36,886 bases of DNA, from positions 1-36,886 of the forward strand of contig CABMII010000033.1 of NCBI GenBank assembly GCA_902386255.1, written 5' to 3'. A program made the position numbers and the translations under genes. The notes beneath the pieces were generated by a model, which saw only the letters and a program-made list of their open reading frames with translations, was not told the DNA's origin and did no database searches. This DNA comes from an uncultured archaeon. GTDB lineage: Archaea > Halobacteriota > Methanosarcinia > Methanosarcinales > Methanoperedenaceae. Below, one piece after another: positions 1-8,500 of this stretch (the first letter of the stretch is position 1; every line of letters begins with the position of its first letter).

Positions 1-2875
1 GCTGATAGCTTACGGTTACAGGCAGGCTGGATGCCCGCGCAATACTCACGCCAGTGGCTGTTGCTGTTCCGCCGTTAATCACTGACATGAATATGGTCAC
101 CGGCGTGCCGACCTGTGCATTCCTGCTTGTCGGCGTTATGGAAGATACCAATAAAGCCGCTGCAGTAGCTGATGGATTATTTAAATTTATTCTGATTGGA
201 ACCGCAGCATAATCTTCCGTCGAATCCTGAATTGCAAATATGAGGTCTGTTGTGTTCTGGGTTATTTGAGAGCCGTTTATCATAACATTTATCTGCCGTG
301 ATTCCCCTGAACCTAATGAAATCTGGGTTTCGCTCACCGATGCTCCACTCCACGGAACATTGTCTGTAAAATTGATTGTAAGATTATACGTCTCCGGGTT
401 TCCAGCATTTTTAATAAATACGCCAAAATCTGAATAGTTCTTGAGATACTGCTGGATATCCACGTTCTCCAGCCCTTCCCACGCCTGATTAAGCTGTGGA
501 TTATTGTGTGTTGATGCAAAGCGGGTCGCAAACCATCCAGTCCCATCATTATATGCAAGAAGCAAATCAAGATCGTTTGCAGGATTCACCCACTGCAGGG
601 TTGCATTCATATACCGCGTATTCTTAAGATTCATTCCACTTGAACCGGCATCCCATGCAAGCGAATAATTTGAACCCGTGTTGTTTACGGTGCCGCTTGA
701 AAAGTTATTCCCGCCTGGCATCAGTTTTTTAACACTCAGATTCAGATTCGACTTCGCAGTGGCATCGTTGATTATCGAGAATGTGAAATTCTTGACTTCA
801 TTGCTTGCTACTGCGCTTTGCAGTAAAGATGGATTTACAGCAAGGTTTCCTTTTGTTCCTCTGGGATAAGATACATTCAAATAGTAATTTACGTTGCTGC
901 CATTCAAATAAAATGCATGCACTGCAACCCAGTATTCATCATACACCATGTTATTGAGAGTTACGACCTCTGAGATGACACCCACCCCTTGCTCTGAAGA
1001 CCCCACAAGCTTGCCATTCGGCGCAAAAAGATATAAATCAAGGTCGCTGGTGTTGTCTGACCAGTTAAGATAGGCATTCAGAGTGGTGCCATTATATGAT
1101 TTCAGTTTGTAGTAAATCCAATCCCCTTTGTAAATATTAGACACGGTGGTGGCATTATTTACGGTTCCCTGAATAGAACCGCTGCCCATCAGCGGTATCG
1201 TGATAACCACAGGAATCCTGAGCGCTCCCGTTGTTGAGTTCGACACTATCAGGGTTGTGCCGTATATTGCAGGTTTTACCCCAGATGGAGGGGTAAAAGT
1301 TATATTGACGGTTTTACTGCTGCCTGCATCTATAATCACATAATCTGGAAGATTAAAGCTTGATACAGGTATGTTATTATATCTTTCAATATCAGTAATT
1401 GCCTCAAGGGAAAAGGTAAAATTGACGGAATAAGAGTTATTGTTGTTCAATACCAGATTTCCAATGGTGCTGAAACCGGGAATTACGCTTTCCTCCCACC
1501 TGTCGTTTCCATTAATGCTTGCACTGACGTTATATGTAAATGCATTTGTGAGATTTATTATTCCTGCACCTTTCTCAAATACATGAATATTTGAAGTTGT
1601 AAGATTGCTTGAGGTATGCATCAGGATAGCCCGGATTTGTACCGGGGTAAGTGATGGATTTTTCTGGAGAAGAAGAGCTGCTGCACCGGAAACCATCGGT
1701 GTTGCCATGGAAGTACCGGACAGAATCTTATAGCCAGAGGAGTCACAGAGCTCGCATGTACCTGTTGGAACTGTGGAGTTTATGTTCACACCAGGGGCAA
1801 CGACTTCGGGGTCAAGCCTACCAAAGGCAGAAGGACCGCGGCTACTGAATGAGGCTATCGTATCATCCGAAATCGTTACCGTGCCGGCACTGTTTGAAGC
1901 GCCGATTGTTATCACTTTTTTGGATGACCCTGGGGCATCTATTGTACCTGCACCCGGCCCCTCATTTCCCGCTGCCACTACCACTACCACGCCCTTATCC
2001 ACAGCAGCGTCGGATACTATATTTAATATATCTGCAAATTCGTCTGTAGGTTGAGTGGGGCTGCCAAAAGACATGCTTATTATATTGGCGCCGTGGGCTA
2101 TGCTCCAATCGATTCCTGCGATTACGTCTGAAGTGCTGCCTGAACCTGTACTGTCTAATACCTTGACTGCAAACAGGGTTGCGTTTGGCGCGACACCTTT
2201 TATCGTGCCGTTTGCAGCCACTATTCCTGCCACATGGGTTCCATGTCCCTGGTCATCCATCGGGTTTGCGTTGTTATTCACAAAATCATATCCGTCAGCC
2301 ACTTTTTTCCCGGAGCCGAATCCTCCCCCAAGATCCGGCTGATTGTAGTTTATACCTGTGTCTATAATCGAAACTTTGATTCCCGTACCGGTGTATCCCA
2401 GGGTATTCCACACATAGTTTGCTCCTATCGTCTGTGTGGAATTTGCCATTAAAATACTCTCTGAGGAAGGCTGCGGCGGAAGCGAAACGATTTCATCGTA
2501 GTATATTCTTTCAACTTCGGGCATTTCTGATAGCTTGGGAATTTTTGCAGCGGGCATCTTTGCAGAAAATGCATCAATAACATTATACTTGCGTCCTGTT
2601 TTTCCACCAACGGATTCTACTTCCGATGAAAGTAAGGACTGGAGTGCCGTCTTTGAAGTAATTTTATCAGTTTTTTTCATGAAAACAATCACTGGTATCT
2701 CATCTTCTGGCATGGCATTTGTGATTTTCAGTCCGAGATTCGAACTTATTTTTTCATCTGAACCGGACAGGCTAATCTTTTTTAAGTCATTTTTCACATC
2801 GCTTTGAACAATTTTAGCCGAAACTATGCTGATCGCGAAAACGCAGACCAGTAGAGTTACAAACAATCTATTCAA
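1..2875 (-). CDS. Secreted subtilisin-like serine protease (peptidase S8), C terminus cut by the window edge
   Basis: The frame is open from a TTG at 2875 to base 1, so about 958 residues are visible and the end is outside the window. Residues 1-20 form a signal peptide. Residues about 40-150 resemble an I9 propeptide. The catalytic triad is clear: Asp172 in IIDTGI, His211 in HGTHVAG and Ser389 in GTSMATP, with GNEGPGAG carrying the oxyanion Asn. Behind the catalytic domain lie beta-sandwich regions, including a PPC-like stretch with WVNPANDLDLLL, then a CARDB-like module that is nearly the same as one in the surface protein at 5540-9622. The start overlaps the stop of the PrcB-like lipoprotein gene by 8 bp, which implies translational coupling; a second TTG at 2866 is possible. 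Known role of the family: extracellular proteolysis. The substrate cannot be read from the sequence. Confidence 0.9.
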   Translation of the reverse strand, partial: MNRLFVTLLVCVFAISIVSAKIVQSDVKNDLKKISLSGSDEKISSNLGLKITNAMPEDEIPVIVFMKKTDKITSKTALQSLLSSEVESVGGKTGRKYNVIDAFSAKMPAAKIPKLSEMPEVERIYYDEIVSLPPQPSSESILMANSTQTIGANYVWNTLGYTGTGIKVSIIDTGINYNQPDLGGGFGSGKKVADGYDFVNNNANPMDDQGHGTHVAGIVAANGTIKGVAPNATLFAVKVLDSTGSGSTSDVIAGIDWSIAHGANIISMSFGSPTQPTDEFADILNIVSDAAVDKGVVVVVAAGNEGPGAGTIDAPGSSKKVITIGASNSAGTVTISDDTIASFSSRGPSAFGRLDPEVVAPGVNINSTVPTGTCELCDSSGYKILSGTSMATPMVSGAAALLLQKNPSLTPVQIRAILMHTSSNLTTSNIHVFEKGAGIINLTNAFTYNVSASINGNDRWEESVIPGFSTIGNLVLNNNNSYSVNFTFSLEAITDIERYNNIPVSSFNLPDYVIIDAGSSKTVNITFTPPSGVKPAIYGTTLIVSNSTTGALRIPVVITIPLMGSGSIQGTVNNATTVSNIYKGDWIYYKLKSYNGTTLNAYLNWSDNTSDLDLYLFAPNGKLVGSSEQGVGVISEVVTLNNMVYDEYWVAVHAFYLNGSNVNYYLNVSYPRGTKGNLAVNPSLLQSAVASNEVKNFTFSIINDATAKSNLNLSVKKLMPGGNNFSSGTVNNTGSNYSLAWDAGSSGMNLKNTRYMNATLQWVNPANDLDLLLAYNDGTGWFATRFASTHNNPQLNQAWEGLENVDIQQYLKNYSDFGVFIKNAGNPETYNLTINFTDNVPWSGASVSETQISLGSGESRQINVMINGSQITQNTTDLIFAIQDSTEDYAAVPIRINLNNPSATAAALLVSSITPTSRNAQVGTPVTIFMSVINGGTATATGVSIARASSLPVTVSYQ
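7..157 (-). repeat. Surface-protein module, copy A (in the protease gene)
   Basis: This stretch repeats 6118-6268 in the same orientation and reading frame. Counted by hand, bases 31-149 differ from 6142-6260 at 11 of 119 positions. The encoded segment (VGTPVTIFMSVINGG and following) is a CARDB-like beta-sandwich used as a stalk or adhesion module. Confidence 0.85.
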
Positions 2876-3434
2876 CTTTGAACTCAAGACCCTTCAACTC
2901 CTTTTCTGTTTCAATTACCTTGCTGCCATTTTTATCTTCGATTTCCCTCGTTACTTTTAACGATGCCTTATAAGTTCCCTTTTCCAGTTTCCCAATAGGT
3001 ATTATCGCAGTGGGCTGCGTAAACACTTCAGTTACAACCATCCCTTTTCCCGGGTCTGTGTAATTGGCATAAACTATAAACTCATTTCCCTGTTTCTCCA
3101 CCTGCTCGATTTTTATCCTGTATCCGCCCGTACTGAAAACACCCCTGAATACCACAAGATTCAAATCGTCGCTAACAGAAAAAGTAGAAGGTTGAGCCGC
3201 TTTTTTTATAACAATATCATTTAAATTCTTCTTAACGTCGGAAATACCGCCTTTTAATACCATAAACGCGCCGTCAGATTTCTCTGCGAATCCTCCAAGA
3301 GGATAATAATCTATCACTGGGACAACTTCCATTTTTTTGCCTGCTGGCGGTTGAGATATGCATCCGGGAAGAGACGTAATAATAACAAATACAGCAATCA
3401 ATAGGATTTTATTCTGCAGAACGATTTTTACCAC
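2868..3434 (-). CDS. Lipoprotein with PrcB-like (protease-complex) domain
   Basis: The 188-residue product starts at a GTG with AGAAGG directly upstream. Residues 1-25 are a lipoprotein signal with the lipobox LPGC, so the mature protein should be tethered to the outer face of the membrane by a lipidated Cys. Residues about 85-165 carry a pattern like the PrcB C-terminal domain: VVFRGVFSTGGYRIKIEQV, a strand, then PGKGMVVTEVFTQPTAIIPI. In Treponema denticola, PrcB is the lipoprotein partner needed to stabilise the subtilisin-like protease dentilisin. Here the gene precedes and overlaps a subtilase gene, which supports the same kind of partnership. The domain call is from pattern recognition only. 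It lies 52 bp downstream of the methyltransferase gene and may share its transcript. Confidence 0.7.
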   Translation of the reverse strand: MVKIVLQNKILLIAVFVIITSLPGCISQPPAGKKMEVVPVIDYYPLGGFAEKSDGAFMVLKGGISDVKKNLNDIVIKKAAQPSTFSVSDDLNLVVFRGVFSTGGYRIKIEQVEKQGNEFIVYANYTDPGKGMVVTEVFTQPTAIIPIGKLEKGTYKASLKVTREIEDKNGSKVIETEKELKGLEFKVE

Positions 3435-3486
3435 CTTCTATTATTTTAACTTGTTCATTTTTCCACACTGTAATAAGTTGTAAACA

Positions 3487-5322
3487 TTATACATTTTTAA
3501 TAATTCTTCCTTTATTTTCGAAGTATGGTTTCAGACTTAATAAATTTTTGTGTTGAACTGCCTTTTCTTTTTTCACTATAATTGTAATATTGCGAGAGAC
3601 CAATAATGATAGAAGTCTTTTCAGTTTAGGGGGATATTTCTTGACCATCGGCATTTCAAGCACCAGCCTATCAACAGGATTGACATCACATATTATAAGA
3701 GGTAAATTCCTGATAATTTTTTTGATGGAAAAATATGAGTATTCACCTTTCAGTAAATGCATTACGTGTAGTCTCGATCTATATTCCCCGGAAACGAGCC
3801 ACTTGCTACCAAAAATTGTTGCACAAAGTTTGGCGACATTTAAAGGAAGATAGGACATTAAAAATAGATTTCCGTGTGGTTCTACAGGATACAGTCGGTT
3901 AGGAAATTCTATTAAAGCTACTCCGCCTATCTTTAAAATCCTGTTTATCTCTCTAACCAGTTTATGTGGATCGGCAACATGCTCTAAGACATGAGAACAT
4001 ACACATATATCGAAAGCTGCGTCCGGAAAGGGAAGACAAAATCCATCCGCTTGAACGCAGTATGCGGTTTTTGAGGTTTTAAGACGAGAATTTGTTAATT
4101 TAATTAAACTCGGGTCAATTTCAATGCCAACCACAGTTGCTCCATATGATTCTAACTGTAGCAAGCTTCCACCGGACCCGCAACCAAGTTCTAAGACTGT
4201 AGATCCAGAAATAGTTTTAAATTTATTTATATAATCTGTATGTATTTTAAAGTGGTCAATCATTATATGCGCCATGAAATTCTTTTCATATAGCCGTCCA
4301 TTTCCGATAGCTTTTAGTCCGGATAGATACTTATCGAGAGTTTCGACAAAATCCTCAGTCACCCTAAACATTTCAGGATTATCGATTACTGCCTTAATCC
4401 CTATTTCTAAGTCCATCCATAGTTCCATTATTCTTAAATGCAGCCTGCATAGAGCTTCGCTGGAATTTTTGCCCCTGACTTCGTTTGAAATCGTTATGTT
4501 ATGTCTTCCTTTTGTCGTAACCTCAATTAAAAATTCACTATCCTGTATTTTATTTGTGCCGTTGCTTCGATGGGTCCCTATGTCTCCGACAAATTTATTA
4601 TCGAAATATATGCTGCCTCCGAATAGCAGGGTTTCCTGCAAGCCTGCAAGGGTTATAACATGTAGTTGACATAGTCCAACCATATCGAGGGTAAAGTCAT
4701 AGGATACATATGTGCATGGGTCCGGAGGCAATACTACCCAATTTCGCTCTTGCGTTTCGATGTTGCCAGAGCTGTCAGAGTATTCCGAACCGTGCAGTGC
4801 TAATACCTTTTTTGTGCGAGTACTCTTTTTATCCGATATTCTTGATATGCCCATTGTATGTGTCTCAAAAGTCCCTCGCTTGTCATCCATCACATACATT
4901 TCAGGATTGCGAGCCACTGACCTGAGCATATCGAAATATATTGAAATTCCCATTATCCTTAAATGCAGCCTTGTTTTTTCCCCTCCAACTTCGTTAGAAA
5001 TCGTTACGTTATGCCTTCCTTTGGTCTTAACCTCGATTATAAATTCAGTGTCCAGCATGTTATTCGTGCCATTGCTTCGATGAACCTTTATATCCCCCAC
5101 ATATTTTTTATCAAAATAGATGCTGCCTCCGAACAGGAGGGTTTCTTGTGAGCCTGCAAGGGTTTTTACCTGCAATAGGTATGTTCCAACCGTATCAAGG
5201 GTAACATCATAGGATGCTGATGTGTGTTGATCTGGATGCAACACAATCCAATTCTGCTCTTGCGTTTCGGCATTGCCAGAGCTATCAGAGTATTCCGAAC
5301 CATGCAGAGCTATTACTTTCAT
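3487..5322 (-). CDS. Class I SAM methyltransferase fused to a duplicated N-terminal beta-rich module
   Basis: The 611-residue product has no signal peptide, so it is expected in the cytoplasm. Residues 1-170 and 171-340 are two copies of one unit, each starting VIALHGSEYSDSSGN or VLALHGSEYSDSSGN and containing LLFGGSIYFD and HRSNGTN, then ending near NPEMY or NPEMF. The copies lie exactly 510 bp apart at their starts and are still similar as DNA. Their strand-rich pattern resembles a carbohydrate-binding jelly roll, but I do not recognise a family. Residues about 370-500 are a Methyltransf_11-type domain with the SAM loop VLELGCGSGGS and the later motif HVLEHV. The last 110 residues match nothing I know. 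Its place between surface-protein genes suggests action on a glycan or lipid precursor of the cell surface; the substrate is unknown. Confidence 0.75.
   Translation of the reverse strand: MKVIALHGSEYSDSSGNAETQEQNWIVLHPDQHTSASYDVTLDTVGTYLLQVKTLAGSQETLLFGGSIYFDKKYVGDIKVHRSNGTNNMLDTEFIIEVKTKGRHNVTISNEVGGEKTRLHLRIMGISIYFDMLRSVARNPEMYVMDDKRGTFETHTMGISRISDKKSTRTKKVLALHGSEYSDSSGNIETQERNWVVLPPDPCTYVSYDFTLDMVGLCQLHVITLAGLQETLLFGGSIYFDNKFVGDIGTHRSNGTNKIQDSEFLIEVTTKGRHNITISNEVRGKNSSEALCRLHLRIMELWMDLEIGIKAVIDNPEMFRVTEDFVETLDKYLSGLKAIGNGRLYEKNFMAHIMIDHFKIHTDYINKFKTISGSTVLELGCGSGGSLLQLESYGATVVGIEIDPSLIKLTNSRLKTSKTAYCVQADGFCLPFPDAAFDICVCSHVLEHVADPHKLVREINRILKIGGVALIEFPNRLYPVEPHGNLFLMSYLPLNVAKLCATIFGSKWLVSGEYRSRLHVMHLLKGEYSYFSIKKIIRNLPLIICDVNPVDRLVLEMPMVKKYPPKLKRLLSLLVSRNITIIVKKEKAVQHKNLLSLKPYFENKGRIIKNV
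4320..5322 (-). repeat. Internal 510-bp tandem duplication in the methyltransferase gene
   Basis: Bases around 4600-4810 and 5110-5320 align with a constant offset of 510 bp and read almost alike, for example TCAGAGTATTCCGAACC in both. Copy 2 carries a small insertion near residue 300 (GKNSSEALC). The second boundary near 4320 is approximate. Confidence 0.8.
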
Positions 5323-5347
5323 GGATTACGATGTACTTCGCGCACTG

Positions 5348-5357
5348 TATTTATAGC
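5348..5357 (-). promoter_or_regulatory. TATA box for the methyltransferase gene
   Basis: The minus strand reads GCTATAAATA here, a close match to the archaeal TATA box. Transcription would begin about 25 bases further on, near 5327. The ATG at 5322 has no Shine-Dalgarno sequence, so the message is probably leaderless or nearly so. Confidence 0.6.
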
Positions 5358-5495
5358 TACCCGTCGAGCATTAATCTTCTATTTTGCATTAAGAATGTGT
5401 TTTTGTTATTCTGAAATGCAATGTCATGCAAACTGGATAGATGCGTTAATACGCTTAAAAAAGACCTTTGATGAATTAAAAAAGAAAAAAGAGTT

Positions 5496-5517
5496 GGTGT
5501 TTATTTTCATAAACACC
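5496..5517 (-). terminator. Hairpin terminator behind the surface-protein gene
   Basis: GGTGTTTA and TAAACACC form a perfect 8-bp stem around a 6-base loop. On the minus strand it follows the stop at 5540 and is followed by two T-rich runs (CTCTTTTTTC then TTTTTT), the form of an intrinsic terminator. It would separate the surface-protein transcript from the methyltransferase operon. Confidence 0.65.
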
Positions 5518-5539
5518 TTTCTCTCTGCATTGTATTTTT

Positions 5540-8500
5540 TTACGTTGTGGATATTGCTACTGACTGTGCTCCGACTATTCTGCCGGTACCATCTACCAAC
5601 TGCAGCGTTATCCTGTTGTTTGTAGGATCAAAGGCTATCGGCTGTGTTGGCTGCAGGAACACTGCAAAGGTCGGCTGTGCGCCAGCATTGATGGTCAATC
5701 CGGTTGCCGGACCGATGATGGCTCCGGTTGTTGCATTGGTCTGGTTCACCTGATATGCCAGCCCTGTTATCGAAGACGGGACGACCACATTAAGGCTTAC
5801 GCCGGTTGCCGTTGCTCCGACATTCGATGTAGCTATTGCAAAGCTCGTTGCCGTGCTAACCGCTGTGCTTACATTCAGCGTTGTGGATATCATGATGATA
5901 TCCGGCAAGGGTGTTGCACTTGCTGAGATGGTCAGCGTGTTAACTCCGCTTATCGGAGCTGCTGCTGCATTGGTGCCGGACACATTGAACGTCAGCGACG
6001 AACTGCTAAATGCTGATGTTGCATTGATAGCCAGCACAAAGTTAGCCGTGCCGCCCGCTGCTATGTTTACAGGTGTGTTTGCCGGACCTGTGAATGCTGT
6101 GCCATTCCATGGCGTATAGCTTACATTTACTGGCAAGCCGGATGCCTGTGCAATACTCACGTTAGTGGCTGTTGCTGTTCCGCCGTTAATCACTGACATG
6201 AATAAGGTCACTGGTGTACCTACCTGTGCATTCCTGCTGTTCGGCGTTATGGAAGATACCAGTATTGGCACTCCAACTGTCGGAGTCAGGGCTAAGTTCA
6301 GGGTAGTTACACTGCCTGAGGTTACAACTACACCGGTAGTTGTTTTAGTCTGGTATCCGGTTGCGCTGGCTGTCACCGTGTATGTGCCTGCTGCAATGCT
6401 TATGCTGTAGTTGCCGTTGGTATCAGTTGTTGTCGATACTCCGGCTGATGTTACTGCTACAGTTGCTCCAGATATTGCTGCGCCTGAGGTGGCATTGGTT
6501 ACTGTACCTGATATGGTACCATTGGCTGCAGTTTGCGGCATGTTAACGGTCAGTGAAACGCTTGTTGGCGACATGCCGGATATGAAGGCTGTAACCATTG
6601 GCGATACTGCACCTGATGCGGTATTGGCGCTCAGGGTTACAGTCAACTGGCCTGTGCTGGCATTTGTCGTTCCACTTGATGCAGATAAGTTGCCTCCGGT
6701 AACTACAAAGGTTACTCCATTGGCTGAACCCACATTGTTTCCTGCCGAGTCCTTCAACTGTACGGTCACATTTGTACTGCTTACTCCAGCAGAGCTTGAA
6801 ATGGTGCCGTTAGTCAGTGTGAAGGTTGTCGGTGAACCTGTGAAGGTTATGGAACCAATCTGTGTCGCAATGGCTGGATTGTCTGTATCCGCTGCGGTCA
6901 GGGTAGCCGTTCCAACTGTTCCTGAGCCGTTGACCTGAGCCTGAGCTATGCCCGAGCTATTGGTTTGTACAACGATACTTGTACCGTTGTTAGTACCAAC
7001 AGTCCCATTGTTGGGATCGAATATGCTTCCGCTGGTTATCAGGAAGGTTACATTCACACCTGAAGCGCCAATCGGGCTGCCGCCTGTTGTTAGCTGCGCT
7101 GTTGCAACTATCGGGGCGCCATTGGTCGCATTAGCCGTGGTTGGCATGTTGGTCTTGTTCAGAGTCAATGTCATTCCATCCGGAACACCTATGGTCAGGG
7201 TAATATTGGTGATATTGCCCGGACTTCCTGGCAGTATCATGGTAGTTGAATTCGCCTGTATCACCACGGTTCCCGCAGTGCTGCCAGCAGTAAAGTTGGT
7301 ACCTGCTGTACCAGTAGTGTCTGTTAATGTGAAGTTTCGAGACAACGTACCAAGGCTTGCACCTGATATGATGCTGAATGTAACATTAACTCCGCTCACG
7401 TTTACCGCATTACCATAAACATCCTGGATGCTTGCATTTACGCTTGCTACCGTACTTGTTGCAAGTCCTGTCCTGTTTGCAGTCAATACGATCTTATTGG
7501 CTGAGCCGTTGGTGGTATTCACCCTCACATAGGTGAACAGCGTAGCATTGCTGGCTGAGGTTACGTTAATTATGCTGCTCAGGTTGGCTGCAACCGTGCC
7601 CGATGTAAAGGTCACGCTCGCAAAGCCTGTGCTGTTTGTGGTTGCAGACGTTGCGCTCAGGCTGCCGCTCCCACTCAGGGCGAAGTTGACAGTTGAGCTG
7701 GCTATCGTATGATTGCCATCGTCGGTCAGGAATACAGATATTATGGTAGTGTTGCCTGCCGCAAGGCTGTCAACGCTTACATTAGCTCCTGGTGAAGCTT
7801 TTCCAAGACCAATATAGCTCGTGCCTGCATTAGAACTGCCGTTAACGCTTGTGTTTACTATCATGAATCTTACCGGACCAGTGCCAACTGTGACCGTCAC
7901 TGTGTTAGTGTTAACAGCCGTAAGATTTTCCAGTTGAATAGTGGGCTGGAATGTCACTGTGCCTGCTGTTGTGGTGGATGTCACTGTGAAATTTATCATA
8001 CCGTTGGAGTCCGTATATCCAGCGGTAGAACCCAAGCTTGCTGCAGTGCCTGTCTGGGTTACTGTAACCAATCTGCCTGACTTGAGAACTACATTGCCGC
8101 TTGAATCTATCGCCTGTATCGAGAGATTCAAACTATCAGTTCCGTTAGCGACAAGAGTCCCTGATGTGGTCGTCGTGACACCATTAATACCTGCTGCACC
8201 ATTTGCCACAGCGGCTACTGCTGTTATCACGATGTCATTCGATGTGCCGTTGTAAGAAACCCTTATGGTCTTGGCTCCGGCGGTAGTAAATAATACATCA
8301 TTGTCTGTAACACTTTGACCGCCTGTTGAGTTAAGAGAATTTGTCTGTGCAGTCACTACAGTGGCTCCAGATGTTATTGCCTGCCATGTTACCACATTGT
8401 CCGCTCCACTTGCTCCTGCTCCTCTCGTATCAGCGGAGCCGTCCGGTTTGAGGAAGTTCGCAAAGATTTTAACTCGATCAGTGTTGTTCGCTGTTACGCC

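Noticed and set aside
1651-2452. Several plus-strand frames of 60-95 codons
   Set aside because: They lie opposite the subtilase catalytic domain, and their translations follow from its codon use; none resembles a known protein.
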